A DNA stretch of 64,000 bases, taken from assembly GCA_928212115.1 (NCBI GenBank), contig CAKMRJ010005634.1, positions 182,486,115-182,550,114 on the forward strand, given 5' to 3'. Shown piece after piece: positions 45,748 through 55,397 of this stretch. How positions within the stretch are numbered: position 1 is the stretch's first letter; each line of letters opens with the position of its first letter. The stretch comes from Lactuca virosa (lineage: Eukaryota > Streptophyta > Magnoliopsida > Asterales > Asteraceae). The notes beneath the pieces were generated by a model that was given only the letters and a program-made list of their open reading frames with translations, did no database searches and was not told the origin of the DNA. Both the position numbers and the translations under genes were made by a program.

Positions 45748-45820
45748 ACCACATTAAACACAGGCACATGTTCCTCAACAACAATTGCCATAGGAGGAAC
45801 AATCTCATCTTCAGGCTCAG
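43976..45820 (-). pseudogene. Third ORF of SIRE element I, C-terminal part (env-position ORF), broken
   Basis: This continues the ORF that starts at 49554, beyond solo LTR J. From 45820 downward on the minus strand come PEDEIVPPMAIVVEEHVPVF, a run of 13 Asp from a GAT microsatellite, an acidic stretch, FELSNDDISLFFDFDKVNDV, a basic PPLKRRRDDPRP segment near 45350, and a Ser/Ala-rich region. A coiled coil follows (ELKDEIGVLNQKLIEKYVLI, VSELERENAQKSRQISDLQL; 45050-44890), then a C-terminal domain (IWVVKRNNGNVEYYEYQNDF through KAKDLLQ-like EAKDLLQFSERDICTLARH) ending at 43976. Frameshifts lie near 45640, 45265, 44865 (a T run) and 44600. The position between pol and the 3' LTR is that of the env-like ORF in SIRE elements. 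I see no signal peptide or membrane span, so an envelope role is not supported. Confidence 0.7.
45711..45749. repeat. CAT/ATG trinucleotide microsatellite coding poly-Asp
   Basis: Thirteen CAT triplets on the plus strand read as GAT (Asp) in the sense frame of the third ORF. Confidence 0.95.
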
Positions 45821-46236
45821 TGTTACACCCCAAAACCGGGAACGGCGGAAACGTTCTGGGGTGGAGGACGTCATGTAATGTATCACAACAATGTAAAGTA
45901 GTAAACAAGCAACAACATCATCCATTGCATTAATAGTATAATTTTACTTACAAGTGTGTTCTTTCATAGTATAAAACAACATAATGAATACTCAAAATAA
46001 AAGACGAGTCTTGACTGCTCCGTCTTCACAAAACCTGGTCGTCGTACCTGTCTATTTGTGACTTGAGAATACAAGTTATTTTGAAAGCGAGTATCAGCAA
46101 TAAAGCTGGTGAACTTATAAGTATTTTAATGTCATTGATTTGTAAAGCTGTTATGAAAGACTCGTAAAAGTTTAATGAAACATTTTTGTATAAGTATGAA
46201 ACCCTATAAAATCCCATATTTCCTACTAGTATAAAA

Positions 46237-46368
46237 AGTAGTCTTCTACCAAGACTCGACTGTTTTGAAAGTAGTCTTCTACCAAGACCCGACTGTTTTG
46301 AAAGTAGTCTTCTACCAAGACCCGACTGTTTTGAAAGTAGTCTTCTACCAAGACCCGGCTGTTTTGAA
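46237..46368. repeat. Four 33-bp tandem repeats in solo LTR J
   Basis: Four adjacent copies of a 33-bp unit containing GTAGTCTTCTACCAAGAC differ at only a few positions. The related LTR of A has one copy (near 9015-9045, opposite orientation). Confidence 0.95.
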
Positions 46369-47701
46369 AGTTTGAACCTCTACATAAGTGAAGGTTTTTC
46401 CTTGTACAACTATTATTATTCAAATCTAATCTACCTCATCGATTATGTGAATGTGACACACAGTAAGGGTAATAAGGAAAATAATATAATAACTGAAATT
46501 GTATCCTTTTGTACTAGGATATTCACGGCGTGGAAACTCCCCGAACAGTACAACCGTAGACACCCGTCGATGTGCATTTTCCCTACTGTAGCTAACAGCC
46601 TTGGGTGTGGAATGGTAAGTCCGGAACATATATCATAGTATCTACTCATGTAATATGTAATAGTATCTCATCATATAGTATCTATGTAATAGTATCTACG
46701 TAAAAGTATCCATGTAATAGTATCTCTTCATATAGTATTTAGTATATTTGTATAGACTCATGAATGAACTGACTCTTGTGTGATTCCTTTTACTAGGAAT
46801 AGCAAGTAATATCTCCTAACTATACCTATTATAGTTACTAGTAATGTACGTGTATAACCGAAAGTATGCCTTTGCTACCCAAAGGTACTGAACTGACTGA
46901 TGGAACTTTTATGTCTATATATGTATACATGATATACAACTAATAGTTAGACGACATTCGGACGAATAACCGATACCCTAAGGCCACATCCAAACAAGGA
47001 AAAGGAATTAAAGAGAGCTAGCCGTCCTAAGTCCTTTAAACATTGCTTATATAACTATACATATATAGGCATGCATTTGACAATATAAAAGTATAAAAGA
47101 AGTTTTGTAAAACATTTTGAGGAACAATTTAAAGCAGTTTGTTTGATATAAACAGTTTAAAAGTATAAGAAATCCTTTGTTTGAAACACAATTGTAATAG
47201 AATTTGAAAGGAAAGATTTAGTAAATAAATCAAGTTTGATAAAGAGTTTAACATGTAAAAATGTTTGAGAAATCATTTTGAAGTAGTTTACTTGGTAAAA
47301 CAGCTAAAAGTGTAGTAAATCCATAGTTTGATAGTTATTAATCACATGTGATTGATATGATAACTATCATGATTCAACTTGTATCCCCCCCCCCCATAAA
47401 GCATTTAAAAACATTTAAAAGGTTAATTAAAGGGGTATGAACTCACCTGCAGTGAGTGGATCGGATGGAAGTGTCAGACAAGTGCTTGGTGTCAAGTGAA
47501 GACTTAAACACACACAACGATCCTAGTAACATATAAAGACATATGTATATATACAATTAGTGATTATAACACTAATTAGACAAGTATAAACACCCTAATG
47601 TGTGGAAAACACTTTGGTCAAAGTGTTAGGAGGCTATTGGGTTGCAACAAAGGAGTACAAGGCATTGCTATTGAGTTTATGGTCTATGGACCATACTTAC
47701 T

Positions 47702-47744
47702 AGAGTTTACGGCCCAGGGGAGTTTACTCCTGGCCGTAAACTCT
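47702..47744. repeat. 43-bp hairpin-forming inverted repeat in solo LTR J
   Basis: The arms AGAGTTTACGGCC and GGCCGTAAACTCT match exactly. The enclosed 17 bases are themselves self-complementary (GGGGAGT and ACTCCT), which lengthens the stem with one bulge. Confidence 0.93.
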
Positions 47745-47881
47745 CTAATGGGTCTCCATTTGAGGCTTAAAGGTATGATATCTTAAGTGGTTAAGTGTTC
47801 CAAGGCTAAACAAGAGGCTAGGTGAGTTTAAGGTCCAAGAATTGACCTTAACATGAGTTTACGGCCAAAGGACCCTTCCTT

Positions 47882-47907
47882 CATGAGTTTACGGCCGTAA
47901 ACTCATG
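47882..47907. repeat. Perfect 26-bp palindrome in solo LTR J
   Basis: The half-site CATGAGTTTACGG is followed by its exact reverse complement. A 16-bp relative (GTTTACGGCCGTAAAC) is at 48048-48063. Further arms lie at 47860-47870, 48015-48026 and 48178-48217. Confidence 0.95.
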
Positions 47908-48714
47908 GTACTAAGTGCCATGGGGTGTTTTGAGGTCTTATAAGTCATAAAGAAACATCCATTGATCAAGTCCAAGCCTTAGGAAGCTTTAGGGGCACAA
48001 TAACACCTCTTTATAGAGTTTACGGCCTAAGGACCATTTCCTTATGTGTTTACGGCCGTAAACTCTAATGGGGACATGTCTTATTTGTTGTTTAAGGTCC
48101 TAAACACTCCAAGGAAGGATCAAGAATAGCATCCAAGGCTTAGGAAGGGACTAGGGTTCATTTAACCCCATTTAGAAGAGTTTACGACCAAAGAACATCC
48201 CTTGGCCGTAAACTCCATTGATCATGTGTGTCTTGATGTTTTCTAAGTGTAAACAAGTTCATTATAAGCACACAAGAAGCTAGGGCAAGTGTACTTACAA
48301 AATAGAAGCTTGATTGGGTGTTTAGGGTCCAAGAACACTAGTGTGTGTTCTTGGTGTTCTTGGTGTTTTGAAGAACACTTGAAGATCTACTTGAAAAGCA
48401 ATAATGAATGGATGAAATGATGTATAACAACTAGATGTTAGGTTATAACAACAAATCAAGTCGAGAAACACTTACGTTTTCGGAAGATCGGGTGAAGAAC
48501 GGGATGCTACTTGAGAGAGAATAGGGAGTGTTCTTGAGGGTGGAAGTGAGAAATGAGGGATTTGGGGAGTAAACTCATGCCTAAGGCATGAGTTCACGAC
48601 CATGATAGAGTAAACGGACTTTAAACCGGCTAAAAATTAGCAGAAATGTAATTGACTTTTAATTGAAGTGCTTGACTTTAGAGTTTGTACGAATGAAAAT
48701 TCCGGGTTTTCACA

Positions 48715-49554
48715 CTCAGAAACTAAAACATCCTCATCTTCATCATCTGAAACATCTTTTGTTTCAGAGGCTTCTTCAGTCTCAACAAATCTCCCAAAAT
48801 TCGCCAAAGAACTCGTTCCCTTAAACACAAACTTTGAACCCTTGCGGTTCTGCTTCATCAAGCCAAAAGTGTTTGGACACAAGGATTTCAAATCCAAAGT
48901 TTCATCTTTTCTTTCCAATTCTGGATATTGATCATCCAAGATCATTTGAAGAAACCTTGGGTACATCAAAAATACATCCTTCTTCTTCCATTGTAAGTTG
49001 CTCTTCATTTCATTGAATACAAGACTTGAGAAGTTGAAGTCTAAATCCATGATCAGAGCAACAATGACACTTGTAGCTGATTGAGAGATCTCATCCGATC
49101 CTCCTTGTCTTCCTGAGATGCAAATCACGAAAGTATGAGCAAGAAAACGCCAGTAAGGAGGGAGCAACTTCTTTATTGTTGGAGGGAAAGTTCCTTCATA
49201 TCCCATTCTTTCAAGAACCTCCCTTATGTGATCAACATGAATTTCAGTTGGGGAGCCTGACTGATCCCCAAATTGAAGAACTTCCCGGATGGTTTGTTTA
49301 GACACAATAACTTTTCTCCCTTTGACAGTTGATTCCACAGAGCCTTCTCCATCTGCTCCTTCTTTGTTGATGGAAGCCTTATCCCAAAATTCACTCACTA
49401 AACTTTTGTAAATGACAGGATTTATTCGAATTGCATGAGTGAGCCTGCAATTGTTTAACCCATGAACCATAGATTTAAACTCTTGATGGATCAGAGGTGG
49501 ATCAGTCAGGCATGCAACAATGTTGTAATTTTCGGAAAATTTCAAATCTGCCAT
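48715..49554 (-). pseudogene. Third ORF of SIRE element I, N-terminal part
   Basis: The frame starts MADLKFSENYNIVACLTDPP at 49554 and is open to the insertion of J. It has a conserved-looking globular N-terminal region of about 240 residues (AIRINPVIYKSLVSEFWDKA, VDHIREVLERMGYEGTFPPT, LLPPYWRFLAHTFVICISG, FLMYPRFLQMILDDQYPELE). An acidic stretch (TKDVSDDEDEDVLVSE) follows, and the frame breaks at the CTCAG duplication. I recall abundant relatives of this N-terminal domain in Asteraceae genomes next to SIRE-type pol genes; their function is unknown. Upstream on the minus strand are a TATA-like box (50241) and splice-like sites, so it may be expressed separately from gag-pol. No membrane span or known enzymatic motif is visible. 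Confidence 0.72.
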
Positions 49555-49558
49555 TTGT

Positions 49559-50082
49559 CTGCATCAAACGGGCTAATTGAGCAAATCAAAATTTTAAACA
49601 AATAAGATTAAATTTTTCTCAAATCATTGATTTCGATTATAGTTAGAACATGCTTGAATGATGCAGTGAAATAGGTAAAAATTAAATTTATTTTGATTTG
49701 GTCCAATTTTCGGTTAGATTCAGGTTTTCGGCCGAAAATACCTAAGTTTCACCAAAAAAAAACCCAAAAGCCTTGAATTTTGAGTTTTCGGCCGAAATAA
49801 ATTTTCCAAAAAAAATACAAAAGCTCAAAACCCTTGAATTATGGGTTTTCGGCCGAAATCATTTCACCAAAGATCAAAAACTTTCAATTTTGCGTTTTCG
49901 GCCGAAAAGGCTTCATCAAAAATAAAAAAAAACTCATTAAATTTGGGTTTTCGGCCGAAAACAGTTCACAGTCACCCATTTTGATGAAAACTTCCGTCAT
50001 AATCGCGTTTTTGCCTCCAAAACCTGCAAAACCTGATCAAATCGAGTGAGAAAATAGTGTACAGTGCGCGCCATCTGATTAC
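49559..50082 (-). other. Candidate leader intron of the third ORF, with a palindrome array
   Basis: On the minus strand TTCAAG|GTAATC marks a donor (intron from 50082), and GATGCAG|ACAAATGG marks an acceptor five bases before the ATG at 49554. The interval of about 524 bp is T-rich on the sense strand. Five copies of TTTTCGGCCGAAA lie in it at 49725, 49785, 49846, 49895 and 49948. Confidence 0.4.
49725..49961. repeat. Array of five TTTTCGGCCGAAA palindromes
   Basis: Five palindromes of 13-14 bp are spaced 49-61 bp apart and separated by related but diverged A-rich spacers. The copies therefore look like a degenerate tandem array with a protected core. Confidence 0.93.
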
Positions 50083-50240
50083 CTTGAAGAATCAAAGATC
50101 AATTTTCGATTTGAAAACGCAAAAAGATGATGAATCGACCAGATGATGAACAGAAAACGTGAATGAACAGGAGAGATAGAGAGAGAACAAGTGTTTGCGG
50201 TGGAAAACAGGGAAATGAGGTTAATGGCCGAAAATTCGTT

Positions 50241-50250
50241 CCTTTTATAC
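50241..50250 (-). promoter_or_regulatory. TATA-like box upstream of the third ORF
   Basis: The minus strand reads GTATAAAAGG, preceded by GGAACTAGG. It is followed after about 30 bases by CATTTCCCTG and by pyrimidine-rich TTCTCTCTCTATCTCTCC (about 50165-50185), as in plant 5' untranslated regions. Confidence 0.45.
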
Positions 50251-50329
50251 CCTAGTTCCATTTTCGGCCCATATCATAACCAGGTGGGCCTTCACCGAAA
50301 ATTCATTTCCATTTAAAATTAACCCATTT

Positions 50330-50870
50330 CCAAAATGAAACATTTTGAAGACTTAAAATTAAAATAAAATAAAATAAAAAATAAAATCTAAAATTTTAAA
50401 TGCAAACCAAAATTTTAAAATTTTTTTAGAAAATAAAAAATAAAAAATAAAAATAAAAATAAAATGACACTAACTACTCTTCAAAATTAAGAATTTTAAC
50501 AATTTTTGGGATCATAAGTTTTCACATAGCCTTAACTTGTTTTTCAGTACCTTCACCTTCATGAATAAATCTGGTCAAGCGTCGGTATTATGGTCCACTT
50601 AAACACGAAAGATTTTTGATAATTTGGAAAGAAAATAAATGACAAGACATTGCTCCTAAATTCCTAAATGGACCATTTAGCTGACGATGACAAAGGATAT
50701 TGTTGTCCACTTAAATTCAACAACGAGATCTACAAACAACCTTTTAAATAGTTCAATTTTAGATGTACTAAAACGTGTTCCCCACTTCTCGACATACCCC
50801 GGTAATCAAGAACTTCCAAAGAACTCCTTACTTTAAGTGAGTAGTCAATCATTAAGAGAGAAGTCAGATT
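50330..50870 (-). other. Spacer of element I, A/T-rich, no gene
   Basis: It holds an AAAATAAAAT-type simple stretch at 50360-50465 and otherwise unremarkable sequence between pol and the third ORF. Confidence 0.6.
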
Positions 50871-50878
50871 TAGAAAGG

Positions 50879-51137
50879 CATATGTTGTATACCCAGGTTG
50901 GATCTCTTCCAATCACGCATAGGGAACAACATATGACTCACCAGAATAGAGGGATTGAGGGGTAGAATGTTGCATATGATGTTTTCCAGGTCGGATTGTT
51001 TCCAATCACGCAGAGGAGACAGCATATGACTAACATATAGAAAGAATTGCATGTAGAAGGCGATGCTTAGAGATAGAGTTGCATATGTTGCATTCCAGGC
51101 CGGATATGTTCCAATCGCGCAAAGGATGCAACATATG
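50879..51137 (-). repeat. Three related hairpins in the pol-ORF3 spacer of element I
   Basis: The copies are at 50879-50935, 50973-51028 and 51082-51137. Each has outer arms CATATGTTGT or CATATGTTGCAT with the reverse complement at the other end. Each also has an inner GGATNNNTTCC-type pairing within a CCAGG...CCAATC core. Arm bases differ between copies 1 and 3 but remain complementary within each copy; copy 2 has one mismatch. Confidence 0.85.
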
Positions 51138-51139
51138 AC

Positions 51140-51664
51140 TGACAGATAGAAAGCAAGAAAATAATTTCCTACAGACCTACTTTATCAGAACCCCCGGTTG
51201 CCCTATCAGTACCGGAATTAAGGATATAAGTCCATACATCGAGGAAATGTTAAGCCACAATTCTAGATACATATGACTTTTAGTGTATACCGCAGGTTCC
51301 CATGTTTATCTCACTGCTTAATCTACCCAAGTGTCGTATTGTCAGTCCAAATAGAACTATCTAAGTCCATACTGTCAAGTCCTTTCATTGTCAATCTACG
51401 TCTAGTCCTTTTGAATCCTTCGTGCCTAGCAGCGCATTGAACGCAGAGTCTAGACAATTCAGTTTTAGTCCCTTACACTTGTTTAAGCTGCCCGTTATCA
51501 CTCACTCTTGATATCACCTCCCTGATAATCACTATAAACAAAAACTATAAAGACGTACTTTTGGATTTTTGCTTTATAATTTTTTTGTATTTTTGATTTC
51601 TCCCCCTAAATTTGTGCATAGGAGAGAAAAGAAATAAAATGCGCAAATTTAAACTAACTAAATA
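51140..51664 (-). other. Remaining spacer of element I with an internal polypurine stretch
   Basis: There is no gene here. The minus strand has AAATTTAGGGGGAGAAATC at 51597-51615, an internal PPT-like tract shortly after the pol end, as known in several copia elements with extra downstream sequence. Confidence 0.6.
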
Positions 51665-51972
51665 AAAAAAAATAGTCTTGAAAACGAATCATTTTAAGAA
51701 AGCCCACAAGCACATCGAATCGAGCTTTACTGAAGGGTTTGGTAAATAGATCCGCCACATTATTATCAGTGTGGATCTACTCCAAACGGATGAGCGAGCG
51801 CTCATAATAGTCTCGGATAAAATGAACTTTGATATCGATGTGCTTGGTTTTAGAATGTTGAATATGATTTTTAGAAATTTGAATCGCAACATCATTATCA
51901 CAAAATATGGGAGTGTCCAGAAAGTTCAAACCATAATCCAGAAATTGGTGTTGAATCCAGACCACCTGTGAG
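51665..51972 (-). pseudogene. pol: pol of element I: end of RNase H, separated by MITE K
   Basis: On the minus strand from 51972, VVWIQHQFLDYGLNFLDTPI, FCDNDVAIQISKN and HIDIKVHFIRDYYER are the copia RNase H C-terminal block. NVADLFTKPF and FLKMIRFQDYF follow in another frame near 51750-51670. A frameshift lies near 51780. Together with 52581-54660 it makes one pol. Confidence 0.88.
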
Positions 51973-52580
51973 TAGGAGTGTTCATTTGGATGGATCGGTT
52001 TGATCCGATCCAATCAAGTGAATCCAAATTGATTTCGGTTTTAAAAATATGGATCCGAATAGTCCAAACTAAATTCAAATCCGATTCGATCCGATCCAAT
52101 TACAATTCGGTTGAATCGGTTTTTATAATTCGGCTTTCAAAAACCGAAACATTTTAAAACGACATATAATTATAATATTACCCAATTTTACACAAGAAGC
52201 GAAAACAAATTATTTAGCTGTAATTTGAAATTTATAAACAACACGAAGATATATTATAGTTAAATAGTTTATATATAGAAAACTTTTGAGAGATAACACA
52301 TATTGATATTTTTTATCGGGTGAAACGTTTTGAACCTATTTGAAAAAAATAAATTACAAAATGAATAGATAACTATAGATATATATTATAAATAAATAAT
52401 AAATATTTATTCGATTTTTTGGGACTATTTGGTTCTTATTTTATAAACCAATCCGAAATCCAAAATAATAAATCGATTTTGTTGAAAACCAATCCAAAAA
52501 TCCGAATATCCAAACCAAATAATCCAATCCAAATTGTCCAATTGGACAATTCGGTTTTATCCAAATAGTGAATAGCCCTA
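51973..52580. mobile_element. Element K: hAT-type MITE, 608 bp
   Basis: The left end reads TAGGAGTGTTCATTTGGAT; the right end, read inward on the minus strand, is TAGGGCTATTCACTATTTGG. The direct repeat CCTGTGAG at 51965-51972 and 52581-52588 is an exact 8-bp target duplication, the size made by hAT transposases. The interior holds many CCAATCC/GGATCGG and CGGTTTT units and no ORF. Removing K plus one CCTGTGAG restores continuity of the copia RNase H region around it. Confidence 0.93.
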
Positions 52581-54660
52581 CCTGTGAGCAACAAGCTGAT
52601 ACAACAACATACTCAGCTTCAGGAGTCGAGGTCGAGACCGTTTGCTGTTTCTTGTATTGCCATGACACCAATTGGTCCCCTAAAAACTGACATCCACCCG
52701 ATGTTGATTTCCTGTCAAGATCACACCCTCCATAATTGCTGTCAGCAAAAGCATATAAATCGAAATAGGGATTTTTGGGATACCAAAGACCCAATTTAGG
52801 GCTACCTTTAAGATATCTAAAAATCCTTTTAACAACAATTAAATAGGAGAGTCTAGGATTAGCCTGATAACGAGCGCATTGACAAACAACAAACATGATG
52901 CCAGGTCTGCTGGCAGTCAGATACATCAGAGATCCGATCATCGATCGATATGCTGTTTAATCTTCGGATTACCCATCTGGATCTGGATTCAACAGTGATC
53001 TTTCTGCCATTGGAGTCGAAGCAATTTTTGAGTCTTTAAAACCAAACTTTTCTAGCATGTCTTCCACATATTTGCTTTGATGCAATAAAATTCCTGCCGA
53101 ATCCTGTCGAATCTGTAACCCTAGGAACATTGACATCTCACCCAACCAGCTCATCTCAAATCTTTTCTTCATGACATCCTCGAACTCTTTGCATAGCTCT
53201 GAGCTGGTCGATCCAAATATGATATCATCTACGTAGATATGTACAACAATCAAATCTTTATCCACTTTCTTAATGAATAGCGTCTGATCGATCGTGTCTC
53301 TGGTGTAGCCATGTTCCAACAGATGATCTGTTAGGGTAGCATACCAAGCTCGAGGAGCCTAATGTAACCTATACAGAGTCTTGTCTAATTTGTAGACATG
53401 ATTTGGAAGTTTTGGATTGACAAACCCTGGAGGTTGATAAAACATAAATCTCCTCTTTCACGACTCCATATAAAAAGGTGGTCTTGACATACATTTGATA
53501 AACGGTGAACCCCATGTAGGAAGCATATACCAATAAGATATGAATAGCTTCCAAGCGAGCCACAGGAGCATACACCTCAGTGTAGTCAAGACCCTCAATC
53601 TGCCGGAAGCCACGAACAACCAAACGCGCCTTGTTTCGCACAATCAACCCACTATCGTCTTGCTTTTTCCGAAAAACCCGGCGTGTATCCAATGACTTCT
53701 TGCCCTTTGGTAGTTCAACCAACGTCCACACTTTCAATTTGTGAAATTGATTCAATTCCTCATGCATGGCTTCCACCCAACTTGGTTCATTAAGAACCAT
53801 ATCCATATTGTTGTGCTCAATCTGAGATATAAAGCAAGAGTAGAGACATAAGTTTACATCTCCACTCTGACTTCTTGTTTGAACTCCTCCCAGTGGAGAG
53901 ATGACATTTTCGATCGGATCACGTTGAAGCCTGGTGGGGATTTCATGGCTGATGTCATTGATTGAGACAGGAAGGTTGTTGATGTTGATAAATCTGTCTT
54001 TCTGCTGAATCACTCGCCTCAGACGATCTAGGACCGTGAGAAGTACTTGCCACATATTCATTTGAAATAGGTTCAGGAAAGAGAAGTTCCATGAACATTT
54101 GAGTAGCAGTAGAGGTATCCCATGACATAATTTCTCTTTCTTCAGGGGAGAGGGGAGCAACTTCAGGATCAGAACAAATCCTTTGACTTGGTGAAGAAGA
54201 GGAAGTACTTGGAGCAACATCATCTACTTGAGGAGACTCAGGAGTCACCAAAGGTGGTCTGTATACAAATTCCTCCTCTTCATCTTTAACAATACCACTT
54301 GTACCTGAGTTGGAACCTGAAACAGTTTCAGAAAACACATTAAAGGATTTAAACAATGATGCATAATCAAACAACCAATCAGGTCCAACTTGAACATCCA
54401 TCTCCTTCTCATCCAACCAGCGCACGTCGAATGACTCCACATTTTTTCTCGGTGTTTTTGTTGTACACTCGATAAGCAGTGCATGCAGCATATCCCACAA
54501 AGTAGCAGTCATCGGCCTTTGAGTTGAACTTGGGGTTGGACTCCAGGTGAAGAAGGGTGCAAGTACATCCAAAGATTCTGAAATGAGCGACTGATGGCTT
54601 GTGATTATAGAGAATCTCATACGGGGTTGCACTTCACCCGAACAATTTATGGATAATCGT
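52581..54660 (-). pseudogene. pol: pol of SIRE-type element I: integrase end, RT and most of RNase H, broken
   Basis: The minus strand from about 54660 starts inside integrase (TIIHK, TPYEILYNHKPSV, SFDVRWLDEKE). An acidic/Ser-rich linker follows (SETVSGSNSGTSG, APSTSSSSPSQRI). RT has PSWVEAMHEELNQFHKLKVW near 53790, RKKQDDSGLIVRNKARLVV near 53650 and catalytic YVDDIIFGST near 53235. RNase H has MIGSLMYLTASRPGIMFVVC near 52940, FADSNYGGCDLDRKSTSGG near 52740 and STPEAEYVVVSACC near 52610. The YVDDIIFGS motif and downstream ORF fit the SIRE/Maximus group. Lesions include frameshifts near 53955-54225 and 53440 and a TAG near 53362. The N-terminal gag, protease and most of integrase are missing where element L begins. 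Confidence 0.88.
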
Positions 54661-55014
54661 TTGAGAATAGTATAAGTTATGATTTATTAATATATTATAA
54701 GTCCAAATATATTAATATAAAATCATATTATTTAATTAGTATTGATCTATAATTAATCTAGAATTAATTTAGAGATCAAAAGTATGACTAATTAAATATG
54801 GGCTCTTGTATTTATATAGTGTGGGCTAATGCTTATTTGGAATGGGCTAGGCTTCCATGGAAAGTCCATGGATACTCCATGGAGCCTTAACCCATGGATC
54901 TCATGGAAATGAAAAGACATGGGTATTAGGGTTTACATGAATGTAACCCTAATCCACCACACTATATAAAGGAGGCTTTGGTTCTTGAAATCACACTAGT
55001 TGTGGTGAGTAAAG
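54661..55014 (+). repeat. Element L: left part of the 5' LTR (its start is missing)
   Basis: From about 54661 the sequence is homologous to the LTR of G read on its minus strand (TTAATATATTATAAGT, TTTAATTAGTATTGATC, ACTCCATGGAGCC). It has a TATA-like CTATATAAAGG at 54962. Compared with G it lacks roughly 190 bp at the LTR start. It is interrupted at 55015 by element M. Confidence 0.8.
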
Positions 55015-55383
55015 TGTTAGGAATAAATCCGAGATGACGAATACGGAATATCAAGAACAATCAAGAATCAATCACCAACATATGCAAGTAATCTGATAAA
55101 GGTTTTTCTTGTATTGATTATGAGATGAACGTACAGAGAAAACCCTAATCTTGGTCAAAAGCTTACACCAAAAGTAAACCTAATGATTATTTATAGGGAA
55201 CAATAAATATCTACCATAAATATAAAATCTATGCCTAATATAAAAACCAATTCCTTAGAAGAGCTCGATTAAGAACTTCTACTGTAAAGGCACCGTAGGG
55301 AATCATAAAATGATTAACCCTAAAAAGGCTTCCCTAAATAACCAAATATGCCAAATCAGTTTCAATATCTCAAATACTCAACA
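55015..55383 (-). repeat. Element M: 3' LTR (left copy), 369 bp
   Basis: On the plus strand it runs from TGTTAGGAATAAATCC to CAAATACTCAACA and has the same length as the right copy. Confidence 0.95.
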
Positions 55384-55397
55384 ATCTCCCCCTAGAT
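55384..55397 (-). promoter_or_regulatory. Polypurine tract of element M
   Basis: The minus strand reads ATCTAGGGGGAGAT directly before TGTTGAGTATTTG. Confidence 0.87.

Larger units (their letters stand above)
45821..48714 (-). mobile_element. Element J: solo Tekay-type LTR, 2894 bp
   Basis: The minus strand starts TGTGAAAACCCGG and ends GGGTGTAACA. The target-site duplication CTCAG is at 45816-45820 and 48715-48719. No internal sequence is present, so it arose by recombination between two LTRs of one element. It is related to the LTRs of A (shared CCTTAGGGTATCGGTT block and CAG|GTGAGTTCATACCCC) but diverged. It interrupts the third ORF of element I. A 33-bp tandem array and long palindromes lie inside. 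Confidence 0.95.

Noticed and set aside
45624..45933. Open frames with long runs of Asp, Met, Ser or Ile around the CAT microsatellite
   Set aside because: All but the Asp frame are alternative readings of the trinucleotide repeat. The Asp frame belongs to the third ORF of element I.
46237..46368. Regular 33-bp repeats that could suggest a CRISPR array
   Set aside because: The units are directly adjacent with no spacers and lie inside a plant LTR; this is an ordinary tandem array.
48637..48720. Continuation of the third ORF past 48715 to a stop at 48637
   Set aside because: That tail is read from the inserted solo LTR J. The true continuation lies beyond J at 45820.
43976..49554. Calling the third ORF an envelope gene or a viral remnant
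   Set aside because: No signal peptide, transmembrane segment or cleavage-site pattern is visible; only its position matches.
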